Below, piece after piece: positions 23,570 through 35,351 of a stretch of DNA of 64,000 nt. The position numbers and the translations under genes are program-made. This stretch comes from Evernia prunastri (lineage: Eukaryota > Ascomycota > Lecanoromycetes > Lecanorales > Parmeliaceae): NCBI GenBank assembly GCA_003184365.1, contig NKYR01000164.1, forward strand, positions 1-64,000. Reading direction: 5' to 3'. The notes under the pieces were generated by a model. That model did not search any database. It was not told where the DNA came from and saw only the letters and a program-made list of their open reading frames with translations. Positions within the stretch are counted from its first letter, which is position 1. The number at the start of each line of letters is the position of its first letter.

Positions 23570-26536
23570 CTAAGCACCCCTTGCCTTCTCCTCCTCATCC
23601 AACAAGCGCACCACCCGCTTCAACACCTCCTCCGTTCCCAACGCCTTATTCGCCGGCTCCTTCCTCACCCCCTGCCACACCTCCCCATGCCTCGGCTCAT
23701 TCGCCACGCACTTATCCACCACCTCCCTCCGCTTCTCCTCCGTCCCGTGCTGCACCAAGAACTTGACGTACCAAGCCCACGTATCCCCCAAATCCGCATC
23801 CAACACGATCGCCTTTTCGAACCAGTTCGCGGCTTTGTCCAGCTTGCGCTCGTTCCAGAAGACGCGGGCGACGGTGACGAAGAGGGTGGGGTCGTTGTCG
23901 CATTTCTTGATGGCTTCGAGACTGCGGGGTTTGCGTTGGGTGCGCGGTTCGAGGTGCCAGATGGATTCGGACCAGAGGAGACCGCTTGTCGGGAGGGCTT
24001 GGAGCGCTTTGGCCATGAGGACTTTGGCTTGGGGTATGTTGCCCGCTCGGCGTTCGACGCGGATGGCTTCAAGTCGGAGCTCGTCACTCTTGGGGGAGGA
24101 CATTAGGCCTCGTTCGAGCACGCTTCGGGCTTTGACGACTACGCCGCTTGCTTCTTCGAGGCGGCTGAGGAGGATAAAGAGTGGTACAGCTGTGGGACAT
24201 GCCCGTGTTCCCACGTTGTACGCTTCTCGTGCTTGCGGTACTTGACCCTTCGATGCGTATATTTGTCCCTTCAAGGCATGTAGTTTCCAGCAACTTGGGA
24301 ACGTGTTCAACGCTTGCTGGCATAGGTCAAGCGCTGCATCGTTATCGCCCTGTTGACGCTCGAAAGCAACACTCTTGTACCACACTCTGTCCGTACTGGC
24401 TTCTTGCCGTGCAGTGCGCAGTAGTTCTCGCGCGGCCGATATTTGATGGTTGTCCGCTTCGAGTTGGAAGGCAGAAAGGTATATGGATTCAGACTCAGGG
24501 TTCTGGTTGAAAGCTCGGCCAAGTATCTTACGTGCTTCATCGAGCTCGTTGGTTCGCCATTTTTCTCGCGCGTACATCATCCAAAGACCTTCATCGTTGG
24601 GCACTGCCTCGACTGACTTTTCCATGAGCTGGAAGAGAGCTTCTGGTATGCCATGAGCTTTTTCAAGATCGACGGCGGCTCGCCAGAGCTTTCTTGAGGT
24701 GAAGTAAACTCGTAACGCGTAAGCGTAGATGGCTCTAGCGGTCTCGTATCTGCCTCGACTGATAGATCCCTGTGCATCCTCCATCCAGATGTTCTTGCGG
24801 TCGTCATCATCATCGTCTAGCCCATAGCCTAGAGTTTCCCTGATGAGGCACGCTGCTGTTTTGATTGCACCTTCGGTCTCGCACTTTTCCGCTTCCTGTA
24901 CCCATTCCTCGCGTTTCATCATAGCATTCTCACGAGCCAGAGATTGAATAGCCCTACGGATGATCTGTTCCGGATTTCCTTTCCTGGTTTCTTCTGCTAA
25001 TCGCGAAGCAGCTATCCAGACCAAGTGCGAGGACGGGTTGGCCAATCGAGCTTTGTTCAGGACCTTCTGGGCGTTCTCGGGTGTTTCAGTCTGCGCAACA
25101 AGCCGAGCGTAGGCCAGCCAGAGCTCTACTGAAAGCGGTATCTCCTCCGTAGCTTTAGCTAATAGCAACTTAGCATCCTGTTCGCTGTCTTCTAGCTTGA
25201 TCATCTCCTTCCAAATGACCACGCTCTTCGAAAGGAAGTCCGCCGCTTTGCGCATTACGCGCTTCTTTCCCGGAATCGTGTTCTCCAATTCCATTGCCTG
25301 GATCCACAACCTTGTAGATTGTGGCTGTGCCTTCAATGCATTGGCCGCAATGATCTTGCTATTGTGGTTGTCCCCTCCGCTTGAGAGGCGAATTGCTTCG
25401 AGCCAGACATCTTCGCTTTGTGACCCACAGATCTCGCAACCTTTGGCTATGACGTTCCTTGCTGCGACTATTTTCCCCGCGAGTTCCTCCAGCCGACTCA
25501 ATGCCAGATAGCCGGGGGCGTGCCGTGAGTTGGTCTTGATCACAGACTCTAGTAATGCCCGTACACGATTGATGTCTCCAACCTCCACCTCACCAGCTTT
25601 GAGCTCGGATTTTGAAAGGCTCGTCAGGTAGCCCTTGGGATCGATATTTGTAGCTGTGCCGGATGTGGAGTCTGCACCTCCTGATTGGGCTGCTTGGTCC
25701 AGCCGAACCTGCAACACCTTATCTCTTGCAGCTCCAATATCCGCGAAATTAGTCATAGTCCCGTCCATAGTATCCCCCCCTGCTCCATTAGTAGTAGAGC
25801 CATCATCAACCACGCTGGTGTCCATTTGGGTTGAATCTCTTGCTCCAGCAATGACACTATCCGGCACTGCATAAAATCTACTTCGGGCCTCTGTCTTGGA
25901 TCTCTTATTTTTTCTGGTCAAGTCTCCAGATTCAGGTAGGTTTGCCCAGTCTTCTTCAGATACACTAGCAAGGCTCCGCTTGAGGTCTGCGAACTGCTGT
26001 TGGATCTTCGGGTTGTTTGCTTCATAGTCTGCTCGTTCTTGGGCTTCGCGTGCTTCCCTAGATATGGCGGACGGGTTCAAGTCGGTAATCTGTTCCAACC
26101 AAGGGGATAATGATAAACCATGTGTACAACATGTGTGAAATGTTCCTTTGCAGGAGCGAGAAAAGGGGGTGACTAACCTTCTTGACTTTCTTCTCTTCTC
26201 CATACGTTCATCGATGTCTTGATATATCCGGTCTGCCTCGTCATCATCACGATCGAACTGTCCATTTGCAAATAACCCGGTCTCGTTCTCTGGATCTTGG
26301 AAACGATCATCATCGTCGTCTTCCTCCTTCTTTTCCGTAGCACCGTATGCCGTGGGTGGGGCTGCCCCCAGCTGCGCAGCTCGTTTTGCTAGAGCTTCTT
26401 TGATTTGATCCTCACTTGGGCCCTCCCTGGCTGGACCTAGATCGGATCTTGTTGTGAATCCGGTGGCACCACGTCCCAACCCAGCAACATAATTTTCAGG
26501 TGCAGGCTGGCTCAGAAAGTCTTTGCGTCCAGACAT
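23570..26536 (-). CDS. PRP6: pre-mRNA splicing factor Prp6/Prp1
   Basis: U4/U6.U5 tri-snRNP bridging protein of the spliceosome. Proposed join complement(23570..26057, 26178..26536), 948 residues, matching fungal Prp1/Prp6. The N-terminal PRP1_N module contains the conserved NYVAGLGRGATGFTTRSDLGPA-type segment (near 15-36) and the acidic FQDPENETGLF motif; the rest is a long solenoid of HAT/TPR-like helix pairs. Removal of the 120-bp intron joins KSRR to EAREAQERADYE, the usual family sequence. The intron is a multiple of three and has no in-frame stop, so a naive reading gives a 988-residue protein with a 40-residue insert. Borders are GTTAGT and ATCTAG. Confidence 0.95.
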   Translation of the reverse strand: MSGRKDFLSQPAPENYVAGLGRGATGFTTRSDLGPAREGPSEDQIKEALAKRAAQLGAAPPTAYGATEKKEEDDDDDRFQDPENETGLFANGQFDRDDDEADRIYQDIDERMEKRRKSRRLVTPFSRSCKGTFHTCCTHGLSLSPWLEQITDLNPSAISREAREAQERADYEANNPKIQQQFADLKRSLASVSEEDWANLPESGDLTRKNKRSKTEARSRFYAVPDSVIAGARDSTQMDTSVVDDGSTTNGAGGDTMDGTMTNFADIGAARDKVLQVRLDQAAQSGGADSTSGTATNIDPKGYLTSLSKSELKAGEVEVGDINRVRALLESVIKTNSRHAPGYLALSRLEELAGKIVAARNVIAKGCEICGSQSEDVWLEAIRLSSGGDNHNSKIIAANALKAQPQSTRLWIQAMELENTIPGKKRVMRKAADFLSKSVVIWKEMIKLEDSEQDAKLLLAKATEEIPLSVELWLAYARLVAQTETPENAQKVLNKARLANPSSHLVWIAASRLAEETRKGNPEQIIRRAIQSLARENAMMKREEWVQEAEKCETEGAIKTAACLIRETLGYGLDDDDDDRKNIWMEDAQGSISRGRYETARAIYAYALRVYFTSRKLWRAAVDLEKAHGIPEALFQLMEKSVEAVPNDEGLWMMYAREKWRTNELDEARKILGRAFNQNPESESIYLSAFQLEADNHQISAARELLRTARQEASTDRVWYKSVAFERQQGDNDAALDLCQQALNTFPSCWKLHALKGQIYASKGQVPQAREAYNVGTRACPTAVPLFILLSRLEEASGVVVKARSVLERGLMSSPKSDELRLEAIRVERRAGNIPQAKVLMAKALQALPTSGLLWSESIWHLEPRTQRKPRSLEAIKKCDNDPTLFVTVARVFWNERKLDKAANWFEKAIVLDADLGDTWAWYVKFLVQHGTEEKRREVVDKCVANEPRHGEVWQGVRKEPANKALGTEEVLKRVVRLLDEEEKARGA

Positions 26537-26979
26537 GGTTTCGCGGAGCTGAACTGCTGGATTTCTAGATTACACGTACAGCTGTCGCTGGACCCAGAAT
26601 CGAGTCACAGCGCCCAATATCAACGGCGTGCAAAAGAACAAGCCTTCGAGCATAAGGCTCAAATAAGGTTGTCGATCAACGGCGCTAATGCAGGATCCCG
26701 TCTTATCGATAAGGCAAGATCAAAATCACAAACTTCAAAAGCCCCAGGGCCATTACTCTCAACGGTCTGATATCCCAGATTTTCATTCACATAACAATTT
26801 TCCGATTGCTTTATATCTATTATGGACTGTCTGCTTCAAAGCTGATTTCTCTGTGTTCTATTCTCCGCCGTCGGGGCTGAATCTGAATCTTCAAACATCC
26901 AGAAATCCGTGTATCGCGAGTAACCTATCTCTTACGAAGTGTCTTCGAGTTGGCTCGCATATCTATCTTCTCTTGAGAG
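26537..26979. promoter_or_regulatory. bidirectional promoter PRP6/DIM1
   Basis: 443 bp between two divergent housekeeping genes (splicing factor and rRNA methylase). No specific box is distinct enough to annotate. Shared control is plausible because both encode RNA-processing factors. Confidence 0.4.
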
Positions 26980-28769
26980 ATGCCTAAAGCTGCCGGTAAA
27001 AAGCGCAATGGCGCAGCCCATGGTAGGAGCCCATACAACAATGCTGGCAAAAGCTCTGCGGCGAACCATATCTTCAAGATGAAAACAGTATGTCCAAACC
27101 TTGAGTCTCAAAGCACATTGCGTGGAGTACCCTTACTGAGGCATGTGCCAAAACTTGTTATATACTCTCTCTCTACAGAAAAGCACTGACTGTGAAATTG
27201 TAATCCAGGATATTGGTCAACACGTGCTCAAGGTATGCGTTCTTTCAAGTTTGAAAAATCAGAGCTCAGGTTTTCTGATATATTTTCAAGAACCCTGGTG
27301 TGGCGCAGGCAATAGGTATTCATCTTCGGATTGTCATCTTTCAGGCTCGAATGCTTGTCCTAGCGAGGGGCTACTAAACCTATTGTCTTCGAATAGTCGA
27401 CAAAGCGGATCTTAAACAGAGCGATGTCAGCCGCCAATTTTACCAAATCTGGGCGATGAAGTTCGACGCTGACTGCTAGAAGATTGTCCTCGAAGTTGGT
27501 CCCGGGACGGGTAACTTGACGGTCAAGATACTTGAGAAAGCAAAGAAAGTCATTGCCGTGGAGTTGGATCCTAGAATGGCCGCCGAAGTGACAAAACGCG
27601 TGCAAGGTGGGTCCTGTCTAGTTTCAAGATCTCCTCAGACGTCACATGTTGGACTAATCAGACGACAAGGCAAACCAGAGCAGAAGCGATTAGACGTATT
27701 GCTCGGTGACGTTGTAAAGACCGATCTACCTGTAAGAGGCCCCCTCTCAGTGTTGGTAGACTTATCTCGTAGACCCTCCTTGGATCCATCACGAGATTCC
27801 TGGACTAGAGAGAAAATGCTGACCATTGAGCGTTTCCAGTATTTCGATGTCTGCATAAGCAATACACCATATCAAGTACGCCTGCCTCTGTCCAAAAAGG
27901 CAGTCACCTTAACAATTTCCCAGATCTCCTCCCCCTTAACTTTCAAACTCCTTGCCCTTTCTCCCGCTCCTCGCACCTGCATCCTAACCTTCCAACACGA
28001 ATTTGCGCAACGACTTTTCGCCAGGGCTGGGTCCACTCTCTATTCGCGCCTCTCAGTCAATACGCAAATGTGGGCCACTGTAACACATATCATGAAGATC
28101 GTATGTGTTGCTCTTATAGACAACGCAACGCGAATTGGTCTATGCTTACATCGCTAGGGCCGCAACAATTTCCGTCCTCCACCAGCGGTGGAAAGTAGCG
28201 TGGTGAGACTGGTACCGAAGAGACCAAGGCCGGCTATCAGCTGGGACGAATGGGATGGACTGTTGAGAGTATGTTTCGTGAGGAAGAACCGCACATTGAG
28301 GGCAGGATTTCTGGGAACGACTACGGTAATGGAGATGCTCGAGTCCAACTATCGAACGTGGTGTGCGCAAAATGACGTTTCGGTCGAAGACGGGCCTCCC
28401 GAGGTCGACGGTAATGCCAACACAGGCATGGAAGTGGACGCCGAGCCCCAGAACGTCGAAGACGAAGAGCCAGGACCAGAGGACGACGAAGGAGAAGAAG
28501 GAGAGTGGGAAGGCATCATGGACGTCGACGACGTAGACACGCCCTCTTTCTTCCAAGACGAGCTGGATGAGAAGGCCAAGATGCTAAACGCCAAGTCTGG
28601 CGGGGCGAGGAAGAGGAAGGGCAGAGTCGCGGAACTGGTCCGAGAGAAGGTGCGGAAGGTTCTGGAGGATGAGACGGAGCTTGCGGACAAGAGGGCGAGG
28701 ATGTGCGACGAGAGTGACTTCCTCCGGTTGCTGTGGGCGTTTAATAAGCAGGGGATCCACTTCAGCTGA
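26980..28769 (+). CDS. DIM1: 18S rRNA adenine dimethylase Dim1, 9 exons
   Basis: Methylates two adjacent adenosines (m6,2A) near the 3' end of 18S rRNA and is needed for pre-rRNA processing in the nucleolus. Proposed exons: 26980..27087, 27209..27232, 27291..27315, 27397..27425, 27480..27606, 27670..27731, 27840..27875, 27924..28100, 28158..28769; 399 residues. Spliced landmarks: DIGQHVLKNPGVAQAIVDKA (37-56), SAM motif VLEVGPGTGNLT (65-76), catalytic NTPYQ (133-137), and the fungal C-terminal WDEWDGLLRVCFVRKN. An acidic insert precedes the C-terminal helical part. Exons 2-4 are only 24-29 nt. Intron 4 uses a GTCAGC donor. Introns 5, 6 and 7 (63, 108, 48 bp) are multiples of three without stops. 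Confidence 0.94.
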
Positions 28770-29281
28770 TGTCGAGGATGAAGAACGATGAGACTACGAA
28801 TGCAGCAATCTTACGATCAGCACGGCGCTATAGGAGCTGAAAATGATGTTCATTATCTGCACATTGCATGTCGATATTGGGCGTCCACCCGATGAACCGT
28901 CCTTCGGTACCGCTTGTATCACTTTCCAAAAGAGCGTTGTAGAGCAAAAGACCTGGTCGATTTTCTATATATCAAGGATCAATGCCGTCCGAAACTATCA
29001 GACATCAGGTGGCCGAAATGCCCCTGTAGCAATAGTCATACATGCGAAGAGCAAAAAGAACCAACCAGTCACTAAACATCACCGCCGATGCCAAACCAGA
29101 CGTAAGCCCTCCATTAATGCAAAGTGGGTATCTTTCCATATCACCACCAACGCCAGTATTTTTTTTTGTACCCCACGGGCCAGATATCCAGAGACCAAAA
29201 TTGCCGCCAACTCCCCCCTCCATGCACGTGCGCATGACATGCATCAAATCGTAAAAGATATCCCCGCAAGAATCGCCAAGA
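28770..29281. other. convergent spacer DIM1/HFI1, no gene
   Basis: 3' flanks of two convergent genes with a T9 run near 29159. Nothing else seen. Confidence 0.4.
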
Positions 29282-30881
29282 TCACTGCCCGATCGCCAAG
29301 CATTCGTCCAGAACTGAAAAGAGACGTTCTCGATCCCTTGTCGAGCCGCCTTCCCAGCCGAAGTTCTCATTATCCGCGTATGCGTTCCCGTTGACGTGCA
29401 CGCCGTTCGTCAATACTCCGTTTACCCTAGGGCCGCTTCGCTCCGCTTCCGCCACGTCTTGCATCTCCACGTCCTCGTCAGGATGCCTGCCCCACCCCTC
29501 AAGGACTCCTTCTGGCCAGCCACCCATTATGTTCTCCACAATCGTCGGCATTTGGCCGACGCCACAGTCTCCACCAACATCCAGTGCGATCCGAAAGTCA
29601 CCCATCCCGAGCGGTCTCCTGGCTGCCGCTTCTTTGGCCTCTACCGGCAAGAGATTGCTCACCATGCCTCTGGACATTTCTCCTTTGGATAACAAATTTT
29701 CTTCCCTGTCGAGCTGTTTCCGATGGCGGTGCGTGGTTATAGATATTGAACCTGCGGCGCCGGCGAGGTTGCTTCGTGTTCTGGCTAACACCGAGCCGAC
29801 AACAGATTTAATGTACTGTTCTGTGGCAGTCGCCATGAATTCGGCACAGTTGGCAGATGGGCCATTAGGAAGCGATTGTTCGTAGCAGATAGGAACCATA
29901 CGGTTATGGATCGTGTCCGCGTCAGGAAATTCGCCGGTTTCACTGGCGAGGGGCTGGGAATAGCGTTTGCGAATTTCGAGGTCCCAGTCTGTATTTCGCA
30001 TGGTTAGCGACAGGACATGTAGAACTAGAACGGAAATCCGGCAAGATCGAATGCTTCTTACTTGTCTTGTTGAGTCCACCCGCGCTCGCGGGAACACTGT
30101 CTGGCAACCTGATCATCTTTGCAGCATGGTAATCGTTCATTGATGTGGCCACCGAATGGGAAACATTGTCATAGATTTCACCCTGATTATTGAGCCCCAA
30201 CATTAGCCAATGTCCTTCCCCAACAAATCTTCCGTGAACAAGGAATGTCGAGGACGGGGCTATTGAATGTCTTCAGCGGGATCGAGCTACTCACATCCGG
30301 CACTTCTTTCACTCTTCTCCGATCACGTGCCGGCAAGCGCATAATCTCGGTCTTCAATCTTTGCTCCGCTGCATCTCCAGATACGGGCTTGGCAAGTACC
30401 GTTGGCTTGTCGTTCGCTGAGACCCATGGCGCAACGCCGGGTTCGGGGAGATCGCGACCAACATTTGCGAAAATGCCTGCTATCAGTTGATTGTGTAGAT
30501 GTTCGATAGTTGGGTCCGCTGTTACATAGTGGTCTATTTGGAAGGAAAGCTCGTTTTGGTTTAGATGGCCTACGGAAGCACGTTTCAGTCAGCCAATGGT
30601 CTCGCACTGTCAATCCCGCAAGCGTAGCGACTGGAGAATGACTCACCGAGTATGAAAAGAGAAATGGCTTCCTTGTACTTCGCAAAATGCTCCCCAACGG
30701 CAGCTTTCAAGCTAGTGTAATATGGTTCTAGATCGATGCGTTGCGCGGCGCTGACTGTTCTAGTAGCCTTCTGGGATGGCAGCGCTGAGATCCCATTGGG
30801 TTGTTTAAGTGACAGAGGGCCCGGAAAGCTGGTAGATACGGAGTCCGAGCGGCTTAGCGCAGCTGGATCGATGTCTGGCAT
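29282..30881 (-). CDS. HFI1: SAGA complex subunit Hfi1/Ada1, 4 exons
   Basis: Structural subunit of the SAGA transcriptional coactivator (histone-fold partner in the core module). Proposed join complement(29282..29988, 30062..30182, 30295..30569, 30647..30881), 445 residues. The N-terminal half carries the SAGA-Tad1 pattern: RIDLEPYYTSLKAAVGEHFAKY, then FILGHLNQNELSFQIDHYV. Intron 1 splits the glycine codon of that motif. The middle has the MVPICYEQSLPNG histone-fold region. The Asp/Glu-rich C-terminus is variable in fungi. Introns are 77, 112 and 73 bp, all GT...AG; two donors are GTGAGT. Neighbours are unrelated housekeeping genes. Confidence 0.88.
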
Positions 30882-32283
30882 GACGTTGGCTGGTGTTTCC
30901 CCAGGGGCACGCGCCTGGTGGTCCTATGGGCGCCAGCGCCCCATCAGTTGAGAATGAGTCCAGATATCATATGAATATCTCCGCTGTGTCAAAGACCTTG
31001 GCTTAGTGATGTCTGTGAGTGAGTGAATGATTGGAAATGTTGTGAGATAAAATTAGTTCATCAAATACACAAAGCTGGGGAGGCGCCTAAGGCGACTGTA
31101 CGCTAAGCGCCGGCAGCAGCCGTGTATGGGTTCACAGATTTCTTAATATGGACGTCTAGCTGGTAGGCATTATGTGCAGGACTCTTCACATTGAATATAG
31201 GCCTAAATCTATGATCATATTCAACGATCTATCAACTACTGTATGGTCTTTACGAGGGGTGTTTCTCACAGTTCCCCTACTCTGTGCCTTGTCTCTTGGA
31301 AACACACTCGCACAACAGCAGCGCAGAGCAACATGGGAATGACTGTGACTGGAAGCTGGGCACCTTTCTTGCAGAAAGCCGTATTGCATCCACTCTGTTC
31401 GATGCATATATAAAGGCAATTTCTGCGCGTCCTATACCAGTATTACCAGTCCTTGTCAAATGCATATTGACCATGATCGAAGAACATGGAAGATTGCAAG
31501 CAATGGGCTCTATTCAACATCTTTTTGCTGGTTTTCCAACCAAAAGCTCGATACCAAAGAGTCTATCTGGGGTCAATTACATTAAAGAAGCGGCGCATAA
31601 GGAAGAAATTACTACTTACATGTTCCAGACCTTTCGAAGAACTCGCGGGACTTCAGGAATTGAGGAGCGAGGCTAGTCTTTTTAAGAATCTGTTAGACAG
31701 TATGCTCAGGTTGCGGTGTCACCATAGTTGAGATTAGATCTCTCTATACTTCACCAATTTCTATCAGACGCAATAGTCTATGCTTGGGTCGTTCTATTCA
31801 ATGATTGCGGGTCTTTTCTTCGGCCTTTGCTTTCAAGCTTTCTTGGAATCTCTGGTGTTTGCTATCTTTACAATTCTCCCTGTGTTTAGGATAGCTGGTC
31901 CTATTTGTTGTAATTAGGTCTTCCTTAGCCTAGGCAAGGGTTTTACGCTATGGCACTGGGTGGGTTGCACTACGGCATTCTTACTGAACCGCAGGTTTGA
32001 CCCTTCTAATTTCCATTAAATGAATTCAGGTGTTCAGAAGTGTTTCCGGTAAGTTCTATATGCCCGTTGTGTGGTCATACTGATCCAGGAACTAGTCAAA
32101 TCTTTAGGCAACCAAGTTAACTTCTACACAATTAATCACAACCTTGGAAGCAAAGTACTGCATCACCCAAGCTACCTTGACTTGGCTTCCGCTCCATCTA
32201 TTGTGATTAATAAAGAGTTCTGGTATCTCTGGATCCGCAACAGTTGGCGTAATTCAGAACTTAGCCCACGCATTTCGATCAAA
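30882..32283. other. 1.4-kb spacer, possible transposon remnant, no gene
   Basis: No intact gene. A GC-richer patch at about 31075-31130 and the stretch 31800-32010 (ending near a TTTTACGCTATGGCACTGG-like segment) resemble the untranslated tails of old fungal retroelements, but there are no terminal repeats or protein motifs, so this is only an impression. It also contains the promoter of the next gene. Confidence 0.3.
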
Positions 32284-33941
32284 ATGGCTTCCTTGCCTGT
32301 GGAGTTATGGCGTCAAATTGCAGGTGAAGTACGATGCTGCCTGAAGACAACGAAGATAGATGCCCGTTCCTAATCCTTCTGTCTAGGTCTACGCTACCAG
32401 AGACATGAGCGCAATCCTGGCTATGGGCCTGTCGAGCCCAATCCTTCGCAACGCCACCAATCCGTGGTTCTACCAGCGCGTCACCTTGAGCATGGGAAAG
32501 CCTCACGAAATTACAGGCTTCATTTCCGGCCTTGCCCATGGTGGAGCTAGTCATGGCTATGTTCTTTCCTTGACCATCTTGCCTCGCGACTGTGTCGCTG
32601 AAAACCTACCATCTGGCACGATCGAGCATCTTGTGTCGAGCCTCCCAAACCTGCGCAGTTTCAGGTAAGTATAAGTATGCTGTCCTTGCTGCCATTTGAC
32701 AAGTCTAATGATCATCATGTAGCTGGAATTGTAGCCTCCCGGTCCAGCATGCATCTCTCCAGATTGTCAAGGCGCGTGGGTGTCCTCCCAATGTGCAGAC
32801 CAATGGTGATGTAAGAACTGCTCTAGGCAGCACGCCTGTTCTTAATGCATGGTCAACGAATTTGAAGCTTCGCACTATAAGCTTGTCATTCGAATGGGAC
32901 CACCGGAATCGAGATGGCAATTCAAGCTTCCAGCAGGGCCAGATGGTAGTACTCAACGCACCAGCTTTACAGCAATTGAGCATCGACATTCGGTATACCT
33001 GCGTCACGACCTTCCCTGAGGCACGGGATAGTATGCGGGCTCTCATATTTCCCACGAACAGAATGCTTCCACCAATGAAGACGCTCGCATTGCATGGGTA
33101 CACTATGGGCTGTGGATTCTCCGACGGATTGGAGCACAGGCTCCAGGTTTCTTTCCTTCGAGACCTCACCCTGCACCCCGGTCCCTTTTTCTCCTTGGAC
33201 GAGGTTTTGGCCACGTTAATGAGAGGCGGCGATCTTCGCTTGAAGGTGCTTGGCATGTGCCACAGGGGTTTGGGTGGATCATTATTCAATCCTAGATGCC
33301 GTGGGAGATTTGTAGACTTTTTTAAGAGTTTCAAAGGTCTGGGGAAGCTTGCAATAAGGGGCAGCAATGCTCTGCCCTACGATCCGGTAGTCGATGCTAT
33401 AAGTTGGCACGGCGAATCTTTGGAGACCTTGAATATGTACGACCCTAACCACTGCGCTTCAACAACACAGGGATTTGCAGACCAACTGCGAATGACTACC
33501 GTACTCGTTGACAAGCTCTGTGCAACTTGCACACGTCTCAGAGAGCTTACCCTATATCTCCACTTTGGCAACGTCAGTAGGACTGTCTCTATATAGATAT
33601 GTCATAACGGCTAACGTTCTTACTAGGATGTTGCCCTCCAACAAAGCTTCCAGCACTTCCAGGCGCTCGAGAAGCTAACAATATACAGCCCACTCCGTTG
33701 GAGAATGCATGAATACCGGGAGCCCTTCGTCGACAAGGCTTACGTTCGTAGCCTAGCCGTCCAGATACGCTCGCCGCTTCTCAGAGAAGCCACTCTCTAC
33801 GTTGGGCAGTACACGCAGTCGAACAGGCCTGATTACACTAGGTCAATGAAGTGGGAGAACGAACGTCGGATGGTGTGGCATATCGAGTATCCCCAATTCA
33901 GCTCTGCAGGGACGGGTATCATGGTCTGGGAATCGATTTAG
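32284..33941 (+). CDS. F-box/leucine-rich-like hypothetical protein, 4 exons
   Basis: Proposed join 32284..32328, 32387..32664, 32723..33572, 33627..33941, 495 residues. The short first exon encodes MASLPVELWRQIAGE and continues into VYATRDMSAILAM, together an F-box-like helix pair. The rest alternates hydrophobic strands and helices with irregular leucine spacing, as in fungal F-box/LRR proteins (for example LRDLTLH, LEKLTIY, LRTISLSF). All three introns (58, 58, 54 bp) have clear branch sites; the last has a GTCAGT donor and a GGCTAAC branch. Such proteins usually serve as substrate adaptors of SCF ubiquitin ligases, but the target cannot be inferred. It could equally be a Leotiomycete/Dothideomycete lineage-specific family without SCF function. 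Confidence 0.75.
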
Positions 33942-34370
33942 GGGCAGAAAGGCCGGTGTGGGGGGGTCAAACAGGGCTAGATAGACTGAGGACGAGGACT
34001 GTGGATCTGCCCATGAGGCAAAAGTAGAATGCAAGGTTGAAGACTTGTATACTTGATCTTGGTGACCATGTGAGCTCTCACAGCGCACGGGCAGGCCAGC
34101 GGTCGTGGAAGGTGGCAGTATTGGTGTTTAGCGTCTCTCGAACTCGAGCTTCTATAGGTATCAAGCCAGAAGTATCAATTTAGTCCAAGCGAGAGACTAC
34201 CTGGACAATCAAATGGTCTTTGGCGTTGATGCTGTGAGGAATTCAGTGCGCTTATACCTCTGCTCATACCTCTACGACTGCGGTGCTTGTAACGCGCGTG
34301 CCAGGAGAACAATTGCGACACAAACATAATCATATTGCGGATACACCGTACAGAATTCCCATAGATTTGT
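33942..34370. other. convergent spacer, no gene
   Basis: 429 bp between convergent genes. No coding or repeat signal. Confidence 0.4.
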
Positions 34371-35351
34371 CTATAGAGCTCCATCCGTCCTCAACTTCTC
34401 GTTCCCCCAGGGTTCCTCTTTGAGCGACGTCAAACCAGCCAGCGGCTCGCAAGTCCTCCTTCCACTCATAGGTCCTGGACTTGGCAACTTGACCCCCTTC
34501 GCCGCATACCCTCTCGCAGCTTGATCCTCCACTTCCCCACTGTTGCCATCCTGGCCCCTCCCCTCTCCTTTCCTCTGCCCCATGCCAGTCTCACTCTCAC
34601 CTCCTATCCCCGCCGTCCCACCAGCCGCTCCTGTAGCGTGGGCGGTTGCTTGTAGTGCTTTAAGGAGGGTGACCATCGACTCCGGAGTCAAGTCTTCGTA
34701 GTAGTCGTCATTGATCTGGACCATGGGGGCGTTGACGCAGGCGCCCAGGCATTCGACTTCGGAGAACGTAAACATGCGGTCTTCGGTCGTTTGGCCAGGA
34801 TGGATGCCAAGATGGTCTTCGATCGCAGCCATTATTTTGTCGGATCCACAGCCGCCCAGTTGGCACGGGGTCGTCGTGCAAGCCTGGACGTGGAACCTGC
34901 CCACGGGATCCCGGTTGTACATTGTGTAGAATGTCGCCACCTCGTAGACCCGCATTGGAGGCATTTCCAGAAGTTTAGCCACCTCGTTCATGACGCTTAT
35001 ACTTGTGAAGCCATGCTGACGCTGGCCTAGGTCGAGTAGAGGCATGACGGCTGCTTTCTTGTATTGCGGGGGATAGCGTTTCAGGATCTCGGCAATCAGC
35101 TTTTGATTGATGGCATTAAACTTGAAGGGTATCGAAGGATTGTTCTCTGGACTGTCACGGTGCTAGAGGCTCTGTCAGCACATGCGCTTAGGAATATGCA
35201 GCGCGCAGTGGAAGGAAGCAGCACTGACGACTTGGAGAGCTTCGCTTGCCACTCGCTGTGTGGTCGATAGGAACCGGCATTGTGGTCGCCTGGACAGTCG
35301 CGAGGATTGTGTAACGCATCTTGAAAGCACTGGCAGAACCTTGGAAGCCAT
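34371..35351 (-). CDS. nuo24: NADH:ubiquinone oxidoreductase 24-kDa subunit (NDUFV2)
   Basis: Mitochondrial complex I subunit carrying the N1a [2Fe-2S] cluster. Proposed join complement(34371..35162, 35229..35351), 304 residues. Exon 1 is a basic, Ser/Arg-rich mitochondrial presequence (MASKVLPVLSRCVTQSSRLS...). The 66-bp intron (GTCAGT donor) joins EALQV to HRDSPENNPSIPFKF, the start of the conserved domain. Cluster ligands are visible: CTTTPC (Cys136, Cys141) and CLGAC (Cys179, Cys183). The C-terminus ends with the fungal GRRTCEP...EPWGNEKLRTDG pattern, but a Gly/Glu/Gln-rich stretch of about 30 residues is inserted before it, making the protein longer than the usual 260-270. A GTGAGA inside that stretch could be an unspotted intron start, though no good acceptor follows. 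Confidence 0.95.
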
